Assembly (NCBI GenBank): GCA_050303615.1
Contig: JBNLCC010000129.1
Coordinates: 1 to 64,000, forward strand
DNA: 64,000 nt
From: CAZDXJ01 sp050303615
GTDB taxonomy: Bacteria > Pseudomonadota > Gammaproteobacteria > Methylococcales > Methylomonadaceae
Reading direction: 5' to 3'
Each line of letters opens with the position of its first letter. The stretch's first letter is position 1. Made by a program: the position numbers and the translations under genes. Below are positions 35,090-44,209 of this stretch, in pieces. The notes beneath the pieces are model-generated. The model saw nothing but the letters and a program-made list of their open reading frames with translations, was not told the DNA's origin and made no database searches.

Positions 35090-38000
35090 TCAGGCGAATA
35101 ACGGCTCGACGCCCCTATTTTCAAACCAGGTGCTTTTCATTCCCGCGCTATCCATGAAAATTAGCCGATATTCGTAATACCGGGTCTCATCCACTGTCGC
35201 ATCCACGTAGCTGAAATGCGGCGTGTCCGAACTCATCCAGCCGGCCAGTGAGATCCAGTCCGAATCGAACTCGGAACGTCTTTGCAACAAGCACTGTCCT
35301 TCACTCTCCATGGTTTCCCATCGCAATGCAATGACGTTGTCCCGGTTGTCGTTTTCAATCCACTTTGCCGACTTCCAAGCGGGCGGTTCCGGCGCTGACA
35401 AGGCGACAGACATGCCTGCAGCCAGGGTTGTATCGGATTGATTGGTATCCTTATCCACGGCGGCAATTCGAAAATAATTGACGGTTTTGGGCGGGATGCC
35501 GGCTTTGGTCCAACTTAACTCCTCGAGGCTGACCGAGCCGACGAACTCCGCCTTTTCGATAGCGGCAAAGGAATCGGCATGATTTAAGCGATAAACGAGG
35601 TATTCGGAAAATCCGGCATTTCTGTTCACCGAGAAGGCGATCTTATAACCCCATTTATTGCCCGATTTTGCGATTGCCGAAATCGCATCGGGCGCTTGGA
35701 CAGCTAGTTCCTCTCCTGATTCGTTAACCGGGACGATCCAATAAACCTGATCAAGTTGGCTGAATTCCGTTTCGTCTTCCAATTCGAAGCGGTTGGGGGC
35801 CGGAATCTCGACCACGGGTTCCCCCATTAGCCGGATATCGCGAGCCTTTTCCCGGTGTGATGTGTGATAAATGCGATACAGGTCTACACCGGGATCGGGA
35901 CTGGCATTCCAAAATAGCGTGATTTCCCTGTCGCCCGCTTCCAGCCTGGAGAATGACGGGGCCTGCGGCTCCGCTGCACCCGGTGTCAGTACCGGCGGGC
36001 TGGCGGCGCCGAAGCGGCTGCGATTGTGAGCCTTATCGACAAAACAGGCACGGTAGAAATAGCGTCCCTGCGTTCTGCCTTCGAGGTGATCTTTATGCTG
36101 GTTTGTTGCTTCGTTATAAGGTTCGGTGGTGATTTGGGTGTATGCTGCCTCGTTGCCGCGAAGGCCCGCCAGGGCGCGCAGCGCATTATTCGACAGGCCG
36201 CGGTAATGCGCCAGGGCTTGGGTTGCCGCCAGTTCCTGTTCTTTTGACGCGGCGCCTCTTGGCAGGCGATGGATATGTTCGATTTCAGTTGTTACTTGTC
36301 CGACCAACCCGGCTTCGGTTTTCCATTCCGGGGGGAAATCTTCGGCGGGGTCGATCTTGGCGAATCCGTTATCGCCCCGTTCCCAGTCAGTTTGATACAG
36401 GGTTTCATCAAGGGCGCGAAATACGTGGCTTTGTAGTCCTTGATGGGGCTGATCCGCCCAGTGATAGGTGAAATAGGAGCGATTATGGTAATCGGGCATG
36501 GTTGCCGTGTAGGCCTTGCCATCAGGGTACGGCAGGGAAGGCGGTTCGGGCTTGTCACGCAGGATGCGGACCACTCTGGGATGTGCCGCAATGCGGCTTT
36601 GCAGTGTTTTCTTGCGCACCGCCGTTACCGCCACTTGCCCGTAGACTACCGGGTTGGATAGCGTTGGTGCGCTCAGCAAGCGGCCATCCAGCTTGTTTGC
36701 CGCTATTGTCAAAAAAATTTCGTAGTGTTCCTGTCCGTCTCTACAAGCGATGTTTTGCTTTAACGGCGCTCCCCATACTTTGGGATCAGTTGCATCGGCA
36801 AACGGGGGATCGGCTTTGTCGTTTTGATCGGACAATGCCAAACTGAATTCCGTGCCGGACGTTGGCGAAATGACCGGATTGAGATGCGCGTCCCGATGGT
36901 TTTTTATTTCGAGCTCCAGTCTCCCAACTCTTTGCCGGCTTGAGACAACGGTGTAAACCCGGTTATCGGAGGTTAACCGGGAACCGTGGTAGACGTCGTC
37001 CGCCTCGGTACTGGCAAGGTCTGTAGTGATATAGGAGGTACCCGCTCGAGCCTTTTTCACTTTGGCGACGTTGCCGAACCGGGTGTTGAATAGGCCGTCA
37101 TGCAGATATATTCGGAACTCTTCAACGTCCGGCGCTGCCGCGCTGTGGGTTTTCGCCGGCCAGCGCCATTTAATACGTAAACCGATCACCTCATCCTTTT
37201 GCGACTCGGTCAAGCCCGCCCGCCAATCGTGGTATGCCTTATCTTGCGTTATCCACTTGTCGGCGGGATCAAGCAGCCAAGCCTCAACCCCGGTCGGTGG
37301 AGGTGGCAAAACCTTGTCGATCAGTTTGACGGTGACCGGCCGGCTCAGGCCGCTGTGACGGCCGAAAAGATCGATCGCGCTGACGTAATAGGCGTATTGC
37401 CCGTCTGCCAACCCGGAATCGATTTTGTGCATCGGGTGCTTGGGCCATCCCGGAGGATAAGTAGCGGTATCGATACTTTCCGGCTTGCCGACAACGATCG
37501 GTTCCTCCTTGGTTAATAATTGCGGGTCGCCCAGGTGGCTGCCGGTCGGGCTGGTTTCCTGCGGGTTGCCGGGGCCGCCCCGCCATACATGAAACAATGC
37601 CGCAATTTCTCCGGTATGGGACAGCTTAGGCGCCTGCCAATAAAGCCCGGCATTATTGAAGCGGTTGACCACTTTCTGCAACGATTCGGCTACGCCTGTT
37701 CCCGGCAGCGCCCAGCCTTTTAATACGTCAGGGGCGGCTAGCGGCGGCTGTTTTTTTAGGGATTGGTTGTAACTGATAAAGCCTTTATCAACGATATGGG
37801 TCCACGGCATGTTCGCAATTGCCGCGGGGATATCTTGGGCAGGTGTTTGATGCAAATCCCCGATGTAGTCCGGCAGCAGCAGGTAATCGTAAGCAATCCC
37901 CGGCCCGGCCGAGCCGTCTTCCCAGTAAAGCCCCAGTATCCGGGCGACTTGCGCGTCCAATGCCGCCAGCATCAACAGGTCATGCACTCTGAAGCGCATC

Positions 38001-38878
38001 GTGTTTTGTCCCCCGGTTGCGGGATCAGCAATGCTGTAGTCGACGTCTATTTCTGAAGTCGCTCCGTGGCTTGGCCCCCTGTCGACCATGACTTGCAATA
38101 ACCGGTGGAATTCGCGGAACTCGGCTTCGATGCGCCTCACGGATTGCAAGGATCGAGCCTTTACCATCTTTAATGCCTCGTCGAACGAAACCGGCGCCGT
38201 GCTGCACGGATAGGATGCCGAATGTACCGGCAGGGCCAGGGGATAACTGAAATCCGGGACCAGCGACCAATCTTCATTGGGCAAAAGCCGGCAGGGCGTA
38301 AAACAGAGGTCAATCAGAGCCGGCGCTGCCAGGGACCGGGCGAACAATGTGATGCGGGTGATGCCGTATTCAACGGGACGGTACTGCACGCTTGTTGCCG
38401 CGGATTGCTTGTTTTCCAGCAGTTCCGTTTGTGCGATTTCCGTTCCGGAAAAGCAGGTGATCCGTATGCTGCCTGTCCCGCTAAAATACACGCGCAGCAC
38501 AATCTCCACCATCGGCCGCTCGTCTATATGGCGGAAATCAATTCCGTTGCCATCCGTAAGTGCGATAGCGGGTTTACCTTGCAGGCCGGGTACGACTTTC
38601 AAGTCGGCAGTGGAAGAGAGCGTGCCGCGTTCAGATGATAAAGCGTCATCGGCAAACAGCGTTTGCCCGGCGTATAATGAATTCCCCAAGCAAACCGGCG
38701 GGTCATTTCTGCTGTGACGCCTTAACAGATGTACGCCATACCACGGAAAACCTTGGTGTTGGCCGTAGTTCCAGCGCAAATGGATGCCGTTGCGCAACGG
38801 TTTCTGCATTTCGGGCAGTGGCGGGCTATCGTCCTCGATGCCCAATGCAGCCATATAGAGGTGTTCGGACCGGTCCAC
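35090..38878 (-). CDS. Fibronectin-III-like multidomain protein
   Basis: 1262 residues from a GTG start with GGAGG 10 bases upstream (38889-38893). No signal peptide. The N-terminus has a beta-sandwich-like segment (HLRWNYGQHQGFPWYGVHLLRR), then a mixed region. Several Fn3-like blocks follow: one starting near PPPPTGVEAWLLDP (~residue 535), one near APSFSRLEAGDREITLFWNASPDPGVDLYRIY (~980-1060), and a last one at the C-terminus (WYEYR-like strand pattern around YYEYRLIFMDSAGMKSTW). It is the first gene of the four-gene cluster, 128 bases before the metallopeptidase pair. Such repeats often form extended scaffolds. No function assigned. Confidence 0.7.
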   Translation of the reverse strand: MDRSEHLYMAALGIEDDSPPLPEMQKPLRNGIHLRWNYGQHQGFPWYGVHLLRRHSRNDPPVCLGNSLYAGQTLFADDALSSERGTLSSTADLKVVPGLQGKPAIALTDGNGIDFRHIDERPMVEIVLRVYFSGTGSIRITCFSGTEIAQTELLENKQSAATSVQYRPVEYGITRITLFARSLAAPALIDLCFTPCRLLPNEDWSLVPDFSYPLALPVHSASYPCSTAPVSFDEALKMVKARSLQSVRRIEAEFREFHRLLQVMVDRGPSHGATSEIDVDYSIADPATGGQNTMRFRVHDLLMLAALDAQVARILGLYWEDGSAGPGIAYDYLLLPDYIGDLHQTPAQDIPAAIANMPWTHIVDKGFISYNQSLKKQPPLAAPDVLKGWALPGTGVAESLQKVVNRFNNAGLYWQAPKLSHTGEIAALFHVWRGGPGNPQETSPTGSHLGDPQLLTKEEPIVVGKPESIDTATYPPGWPKHPMHKIDSGLADGQYAYYVSAIDLFGRHSGLSRPVTVKLIDKVLPPPPTGVEAWLLDPADKWITQDKAYHDWRAGLTESQKDEVIGLRIKWRWPAKTHSAAAPDVEEFRIYLHDGLFNTRFGNVAKVKKARAGTSYITTDLASTEADDVYHGSRLTSDNRVYTVVSSRQRVGRLELEIKNHRDAHLNPVISPTSGTEFSLALSDQNDKADPPFADATDPKVWGAPLKQNIACRDGQEHYEIFLTIAANKLDGRLLSAPTLSNPVVYGQVAVTAVRKKTLQSRIAAHPRVVRILRDKPEPPSLPYPDGKAYTATMPDYHNRSYFTYHWADQPHQGLQSHVFRALDETLYQTDWERGDNGFAKIDPAEDFPPEWKTEAGLVGQVTTEIEHIHRLPRGAASKEQELAATQALAHYRGLSNNALRALAGLRGNEAAYTQITTEPYNEATNQHKDHLEGRTQGRYFYRACFVDKAHNRSRFGAASPPVLTPGAAEPQAPSFSRLEAGDREITLFWNASPDPGVDLYRIYHTSHREKARDIRLMGEPVVEIPAPNRFELEDETEFSQLDQVYWIVPVNESGEELAVQAPDAISAIAKSGNKWGYKIAFSVNRNAGFSEYLVYRLNHADSFAAIEKAEFVGSVSLEELSWTKAGIPPKTVNYFRIAAVDKDTNQSDTTLAAGMSVALSAPEPPAWKSAKWIENDNRDNVIALRWETMESEGQCLLQRRSEFDSDWISLAGWMSSDTPHFSYVDATVDETRYYEYRLIFMDSAGMKSTWFENRGVEPLFA

Positions 38879-39064
38879 TTGCGTACATCCTCCGCTATAA
38901 GGACAAATCTAAGTTACAGGGTGATTTTTTTATTTTCCCGGCATTACCACAAGTACAACATTTTCCAATGTGATTTTCGGCAGTTTTTATGGAAGTGTAG
39001 AAGAATTTCCCTTTAAGTCAAAGCGGTGCCATGAGTTGCGTTTGACAAAAATGAGAAATACTTT

Positions 39065-39192
39065 AATGCGAACTAAGAGCAAAATCCAAAGCTCATTGGA
39101 AAAAACCTCCGCAGTGAGAGGGTTGGGTAAAGGGAATTGAATACGAACCAAATTATTATTTTAAATAGCCTTTTTTGCTCTTAATTGTCATT
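39065..39192 (+). repeat. MITE-like repeat, family B copy 2
   Basis: A 128-base element with terminal inverted repeats: AATGCGAACTAAGAGCAAAA at the left, and the right end read inwards as AATGACAATTAAGAGCAAAA. The AT-rich interior (TTATTATTTTAAATAGCC) matches copies B1 and B3. It lies in the 441-base gap 38879-39319 between the divergent Fn3-like gene and the permease; the remainder holds only the upstream regions of these genes. No clear target-site duplication. Confidence 0.75.
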
Positions 39193-39319
39193 TTACACGT
39201 GAGTTACCGGATTAATTTGTACAATAGTCGAAAGTAACATTGGAACTAGGGTGAACAAATGCTTATCGGTAATAGCGGCGAACCAGTAGCGTATGGTCAG
39301 ACCGGCAAGGAAAAACGGC

Positions 39320-40729
39320 ATGAATGCTGAACCTTCAGCCAAAATCGGCCTGTTGCCGCTTACTTTGATTAATGTCATCGCTATTGCGAGTCTGCGCGAT
39401 CTGCCGCAAATGGCGACTTACGGACTGGGTTCGGTTTTTTTCTATACGGCGGCAACGCTGTTCTTCTTTCTGCCGGTGTCGCTGGTCGCTGCCGAATTGG
39501 CAACCGGCTGGCCGGAGCGGGGCGGCATCTATATTTGGGTGCGTGAAGCCTTCGGACCGACTTGGGGATTTGTTGCGGTTTTCCTGCAATGGTTCCAGAA
39601 TCTTTGCTGGTATCCGGTGGTGATTACCTATGCCGCCGCTTCGCTGGCGTTCGGAATTGCCCCGACGCCGGCGGCAGCGGCGGATCTGGCCGGCAATAAG
39701 GCGTTTATCGTTACTGCCATCCTGGTTATTTTCTGGAGCTGTGTGTTATTAAATTTGCGCGGTCTGCGTTTTTCATCCGCTATTTCAAGCATCGGCGCCT
39801 TCAGCGGCGTGTTGCTGCCGGGAATATTTTTGATTGGATTTGCGGCAGTGCATCTTATTACCGGTGGTACTGCCAATCTATCGCTGTCGGAAAAAGATTT
39901 AGTTCCCGACTTGACGCAACCCTCCGATCTTACTTTCGGCGTCAGTGTGTTTCTGGCTTTCGCCGGCATGGAGATGACGGCGGCCCATGCCCGCGAAGTG
40001 GACCGGCCTGGCCGCTCCTATCCCTTAGCTATTGCGATGGCGGCCGGTACGATTTTACTCGTTTTTGTGTTAGGCTCTTTGTCGATTGCCGTGGTGCTTC
40101 CTGCCTCCCGAATCGTACTGCAGACCGGTGTCGTGACGGCAATTTATGAACTGCTGCATCCGCACGGATTGGATTGGCTGGCCCGATTATTTGCAATCAT
40201 GTTGGCGGCCGGCGTGGTCGGGAGTGTCAGCGCCTGGGTTGTCGGGCCGAGCAAGGGCATGTTAGCCGCCACCGAAGACGGACACCTCACTCCCTGGTTT
40301 AGTCAAACCAATGCATCGGGAGTGCCCGTACGCATCCTGTGGATTCAGGGAGCGGTGGTGACCATGCTTTGCCTTGCCTTTGTATTGCAACCTACCGTGG
40401 CAGCCGGCTACTTTATGCTAAGCGACCTGACCATTCAGCTTTATCTGGTCATGTATATCATGATGTTTCTGGCGGCATTGCGTTTACGGGCGACCGCACC
40501 TGGCAAGGAGCGTCCCTATCGTATACCGGGTGGAATGATTGGTATCGGCGTGGTTGCAGGGATCGGCATTGCCGGGGCTTTATTCGCCATCATCGTCGGT
40601 TTTGTGCCGCCTGCGGAATTTCGCCGAGCTACGATCAATCCGTATTTTTTCACGCTGTTTTTGGGTATCGGAATGACGGTGTTTTGTCTGTTGCCACTGT
40701 TTCTCGCCCGCTTGAGAAAGCCTGAATAA
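39320..40729 (+). CDS. APC-family amino acid permease
   Basis: About 469 residues with roughly twelve hydrophobic segments. ATG 39320 is preferred because AAGGA sits 8 bases before it; an in-frame ATG at 39293 is open too. Features of the amino acid/polyamine/organocation superfamily: SLRDLPQMATYGLGSVFFY at the first helix, ELATGWPERGGIYIWVREAFG after the second, and FAGMEMTAAHAREVDRPGRSYPLAI in the middle. It is nearest to the glutamate:GABA-antiporter-type branch (GadC-like), but a GadB partner is absent, so the substrate is uncertain. It stands alone. Confidence 0.85.
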   Translation: MNAEPSAKIGLLPLTLINVIAIASLRDLPQMATYGLGSVFFYTAATLFFFLPVSLVAAELATGWPERGGIYIWVREAFGPTWGFVAVFLQWFQNLCWYPVVITYAAASLAFGIAPTPAAAADLAGNKAFIVTAILVIFWSCVLLNLRGLRFSSAISSIGAFSGVLLPGIFLIGFAAVHLITGGTANLSLSEKDLVPDLTQPSDLTFGVSVFLAFAGMEMTAAHAREVDRPGRSYPLAIAMAAGTILLVFVLGSLSIAVVLPASRIVLQTGVVTAIYELLHPHGLDWLARLFAIMLAAGVVGSVSAWVVGPSKGMLAATEDGHLTPWFSQTNASGVPVRILWIQGAVVTMLCLAFVLQPTVAAGYFMLSDLTIQLYLVMYIMMFLAALRLRATAPGKERPYRIPGGMIGIGVVAGIGIAGALFAIIVGFVPPAEFRRATINPYFFTLFLGIGMTVFCLLPLFLARLRKPE

Positions 40730-40773
40730 AAGTTTTCCGGATTTTTCTACGCTGCCGCTGTGTAGAAGGAAAC

Positions 40774-40800
40774 GGTCATAGGGTACGCACTGCGTGCCTC
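40774..40800. repeat. Palindromic repeat, family C copy 3
   Basis: Core GGGTACGCACTGCGTGCC, nearly palindromic and related to 11720-11740 and 15277-15300. It lies just downstream of the permease stop and directly next to MITE-like copy B3. Confidence 0.55.
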
Positions 40801-40801
40801 A

Positions 40802-40911
40802 GTGGCTAAAATTCGAAACGCTTTAAAAAAGCCCTCTCCGGAGGGAGAGGGGCAATTAAAACGAAATAAATCATTATTTTAAATAATCTTTTTTAGCGCT
40901 CAATTCGCATT
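40802..40911 (+). repeat. MITE-like repeat, family B copy 3
   Basis: The right end reads inwards as AATGCGAATTGAGCGCTAAA, as in B1. The interior TCATTATTTTAAATAATC matches B1 and B2, and the GC hairpin CCTCTCCGGAGGGAGAGG is in the place of the GC hairpin of B1. The left inverted repeat is degraded, so the left boundary is approximate. Confidence 0.6.
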
Positions 40912-40949
40912 TAGATGTTCTCGTATGAATTCAGCTTTGATGCCTTATT

Positions 40950-41954
40950 TTATGGCGAGGATAAAAAAATATCGGTGATAATGAGATCATCTTCAATGCC
41001 GAATTGTTCGGCAAAAATCTGCTGGTGCCCGGACTTCGGCAGTCCGTACATGGCTTCCAATGTACGCAAAATCGTGACATGGTTGATCCCCCTGTTCTCG
41101 GCGTAATTTCCGGGTTTTATATGCGCCCCGGCGAAGATCGTGGCAATTCGGTTGCGCCGATCGGGATTAGCCGTATCGCCCGGATCGGTTAACCCGATAA
41201 TGCGGGACATGTCGTTATCTTCATCAAAAGTGAGAATCAACAGACTGTTGTTGTCTTTGGCCCATTGATAATATGCATCCAGATTTTGCCGCAGCCAGGC
41301 ATCGCCGTTTGCGACGCGCTGCGCAACGTCTCCGGTATGCATGTCGTGCTGCAGATTGGGAATCACAAAGGCGACGGTGGGCAGTTGCCGGAAGTCGTCA
41401 GGAAAGTCGGCGAACCTGAGATTGGCCGAGGTTTCAATGGTGTTGCCGTTCGGCACAGTGGCGAAGCTGATCCAGGGTACATGCTTGCGGCCATACAGAG
41501 CATCGCTGTCAACCGTGGAACCGATGGCGGGCAGATCTTCGCTATAGCCCTTGAATGAATAGCCTTTGGCAATTAATTGTTGCCCCAGGTTGCTGGACGA
41601 GAAAGGGTAATTCTCGTTATTGGATGCATCGGGGATAACATCCATAAATCCGACGTTCTGATTACTACCGGAAAACAGCCAGAAATAATTGCCCTGGCTG
41701 AAATGTTCTTCGCCGTAGGCCTGGGTTAAGTTCGCACCTTCGACTTTAAGAACGCTATTGATATAGGGCGCCGCTTCGCTGCCGATAATCTCCGTATAAT
41801 TTTTGTTTTCCTCGACAACGATGACGATGTGGTCATAAACCGGCAAGTTTTCCGGCCAGCGGATGACGGAAGCTGGCTTTCGTATCGGGCCGTTTTGACC
41901 GGTAGTTGTACAGGAAATGATAGCGAGCGGTAATAACAGGAGGATTCGAAACAT
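40950..41954 (-). CDS. Phosphoesterase-family lipoprotein
   Basis: 334 residues with a lipoprotein signal (LLPLAIISC, Cys at residue 15). It resembles the phosphoesterase family that includes phospholipase C and AcpA-type acid phosphatases. Motifs: HIVIVVEENKNYTEI near residue 42, NLQHDMHTGDV and LTFDEDNDM, where acidic and His residues would bind metal. It is expected on the periplasmic side of the membrane and to release phosphate from esters; the substrate is unknown. No partner gene in operon. The 473-base gap 41955-42427 holds its upstream region and repeat A2. Confidence 0.75.
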   Translation of the reverse strand: MFRILLLLPLAIISCTTTGQNGPIRKPASVIRWPENLPVYDHIVIVVEENKNYTEIIGSEAAPYINSVLKVEGANLTQAYGEEHFSQGNYFWLFSGSNQNVGFMDVIPDASNNENYPFSSSNLGQQLIAKGYSFKGYSEDLPAIGSTVDSDALYGRKHVPWISFATVPNGNTIETSANLRFADFPDDFRQLPTVAFVIPNLQHDMHTGDVAQRVANGDAWLRQNLDAYYQWAKDNNSLLILTFDEDNDMSRIIGLTDPGDTANPDRRNRIATIFAGAHIKPGNYAENRGINHVTILRTLEAMYGLPKSGHQQIFAEQFGIEDDLIITDIFLSSP

Positions 41955-42204
41955 AAAGTCGGCCTTGGTTAAATGAATGCAGGTTTATTATAGAAATATT
42001 TGCCGATTTTACGAGGATTGATTTTATCTGAAGACAAGGGCAGAGCGTGTTTTGATTGTTTTAAAGGGTTGTATTTTAGGTTTTCGTTGCGTCACACCTG
42101 CATGGTTTTGTTTAGATTAAAGTTCATGTCAAGTCAGCAGGAATAATAAATCTATCGATACTGACGATTTTTTTGTAAACTCAGTGATTATTCGCGTTGC
42201 CTAT

Positions 42205-42290
42205 TAATTCTACTTTGTCAGATTAATGAAAAGGCCGTCATGCCTGTTTGGAAGCGGGTATCCAGCGCCAAGGATGGCAACCTTCGAGCT
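42205..42290 (+). repeat. Dispersed REP-like repeat, family A copy 2
   Basis: It matches the reverse complement of 2030-2123: both begin AATTCTACTTT, then GATTAAT, then AGGCCGTCAT, then GGAAGCGGGTATCCAGCGCC. The internal hairpin is degraded in this copy. It lies 140 bases upstream of the methyltransferase gene. Confidence 0.8.
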
Positions 42291-42427
42291 ATCCATGACT
42301 TTAGATAGCCGCTTCCCGGGCGGTTATGAATTATTAATCTGGCAAAATAAAGTTAGCAGTAAAGCCGCTTTTGCAAGTCGCTGCCTGATGGGCCAGCGTC
42401 ATTTTTTACTTTTAGACAAATTTAACC

Positions 42428-43144
42428 ATGCAGAACCATAGCAAAATCCAGTCAGAGGAAGAAATCAGGGAGTTCTTTAAACAATGGAATATCTACCAAA
42501 AGGTCATCGAAAAAAATTACATGCTGCATCGGGAAATGTTCCACGCCTTGGTCGATACGCTGCACGCTGCAGAAGGCAAAGCCGTCAGTATCCTGGACGT
42601 GGGCTGCGGCGATGCGGCGATTACGGCCAAAGCGATCAATGACAGGCAAGTCAAGGAATATTGCGGAATCGACTTGTCAGCGGCGGCGTTAAGCTATGCC
42701 GAGATTAACTTACAGTCCGTAGACTGTAAAAAACAGTTCATTGAAAACGACTTTGCATCGGCAATGCAACAAATCCGTAGGCCCTTTGACTTTATTGTCG
42801 CCGGCTTTTCACTGCATCATTTACAAACCGATGCAAAGCGTGAATTTTTCAAGACCGCCAAAAACCTGCTTGCCGACGGCGGCTGCCTGGTCATTTACGA
42901 TCTGATCAGAAATGATAATGAAGATAGGGAAGGTTACATAGACAGGTTATGCGCCATCTATCAAGAACAATGGACCGCCATGACAGAACAGGAAATGCAG
43001 GAAATTGTCGATCACATCAGCAATAACGATTATCCGGAAAAACTCGAATTTTACCCAAAGATGGCGGAAGAAAATGCATTCACGAATTATCAGCTGAAGT
43101 TACGGGATGCGGATGAGTTGTACGGGTTTTGCTGTTTTCGGTGA
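42428..43144 (+). CDS. Class I SAM-dependent methyltransferase
   Basis: 238 residues. The SAM-binding motif I is ILDVGCGDAAITAKAI at about residue 55. FDFIVAGFSLHHLQTDAKREFF and LLADGGCLVIYDL follow, the usual layout of type-11/12-like methyltransferases. The acceptor cannot be predicted. No signal peptide. It has no clear ribosome-binding site upstream and no operon partner; the next gene lies 477 bases away in AT-rich DNA. Confidence 0.8.
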   Translation: MQNHSKIQSEEEIREFFKQWNIYQKVIEKNYMLHREMFHALVDTLHAAEGKAVSILDVGCGDAAITAKAINDRQVKEYCGIDLSAAALSYAEINLQSVDCKKQFIENDFASAMQQIRRPFDFIVAGFSLHHLQTDAKREFFKTAKNLLADGGCLVIYDLIRNDNEDREGYIDRLCAIYQEQWTAMTEQEMQEIVDHISNNDYPEKLEFYPKMAEENAFTNYQLKLRDADELYGFCCFR

Positions 43145-43621
43145 ATGTACACGTTAAGTCTAAGTTGGTGAGTTGATTTCTATAGCCGAATTAAAGTTAC
43201 TGATTTTCAACAAATTCGGACTGTATTGAATGATATTCGGAAACCGGATATTGCATCATTTTGCAGGATATACCGTTTAGAGTTTCAGGGCTGGTTCCGT
43301 AGAAATTGCTCACAGTGGGGTGTTGGACATAAGATATGCTGAGACTGGTTAATAACTTGTTCTTGGTGACAACCTACGGATTGTAGAGGAAAAATTGACG
43401 CAACTGGTAAAACATGCTAGTAAGTGTAACGGCAGTTGCACCGTATAGCGGAGTTACTACGGATGGAACAGACGTTACACGGAAGCAGGAAATTTTGCGG
43501 TTGTCGCCAATTTTGCTAATGGTATCCATAGATTAGCAACAAGAACCAGAAAATACACCTGACTCCGCTTCGCTACGCAGGTGATCTTAGAGTTAGCTGT
43601 ACTTAAGTCATTGAGATACTT
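43145..43621. other. AT-rich gap entering the accessory stretch
   Basis: No gene found. It contains an imperfect hairpin at 43556-43583 (CACCTG, 16-base loop, CAGGTG, with a TCCGCTTCGCTACG interior) about 40 bases before the SLOG gene. The base composition changes to AT-rich about here and stays so until roughly 49.6 kb, consistent with a transferred segment. Confidence 0.5.
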
Positions 43622-44209
43622 ATGTCTGAGATTGTATTTAAAATCGGAGGAATAGGTCATCGAGATCTTTCTAGCCACGGTGAGTATCATTATGCACAGT
43701 TATGTTGTCATGAGATATTTTCAGTCCTTAAGAAAAAATACGCTTCGATTAGGGCTATCTCAGCTCTAGCAGAAGGTGCTGACTCACTATTTGCTCAGAT
43801 GGCTATTGTATCAGGAGTCCAATTAGAAACTGTCATACCATTTAAAAAATTTGAATCGGACTTTCAGAGTAAAGATAGCTTCGCAAGATACAGCACACTT
43901 AAAAAGAATTCAGAATTAGAGGACAATGTTAATTTCAAAGATAGAAGCGACGCGGCTTATAGAAAAAGTATGGAGTGGGTTGTTTTCAAATCGAACTTGA
44001 TAGTTGCAATTTGGGATGGAAAGGAGGTCGGTTCCAAAGGTGGTACATGGGAGGCATTAACTTTATGCAAGATATTAAGGAAACAGTTTATACATGTAAA
44101 TATTTCTGAAAAGACAATGCATCTATACCTATATACGGAAAATGGGTTATTTAAGCCAATCAGCTTAAAAAGAAACGGACTGTCTAAACATTTCAATTAT
44201 GTCAACTAA
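43622..44209 (+). CDS. SLOG-domain protein (candidate nucleotide sensor)
   Basis: 195 residues. The SLOG pattern is clear: IGGIGHRDLSSHG at the N-terminus, AISALAEGADSLFAQMA around residue 50, and SNLIVAIWDGKEVGSKGGTWEAL at 125-148, which is the conserved nucleotide-binding end of the fold. SLOG domains are known or predicted to bind or make nucleotide-derived signals in prokaryotic conflict systems. No signal peptide. The codon choice is AT-rich (many AGA and ATA) unlike flanking housekeeping genes. It overlaps the following membrane-protein gene by 11 bases, a strong sign of a functional pair. Ligand and trigger are unknown. Confidence 0.75.
   Translation: MSEIVFKIGGIGHRDLSSHGEYHYAQLCCHEIFSVLKKKYASIRAISALAEGADSLFAQMAIVSGVQLETVIPFKKFESDFQSKDSFARYSTLKKNSELEDNVNFKDRSDAAYRKSMEWVVFKSNLIVAIWDGKEVGSKGGTWEALTLCKILRKQFIHVNISEKTMHLYLYTENGLFKPISLKRNGLSKHFNYVN

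Noticed and set aside
21556..38878. Phage tail or contractile injection system
   Set aside because: No sheath, tube, baseplate or ATPase homologue is visible, so the giant genes are not called as such.
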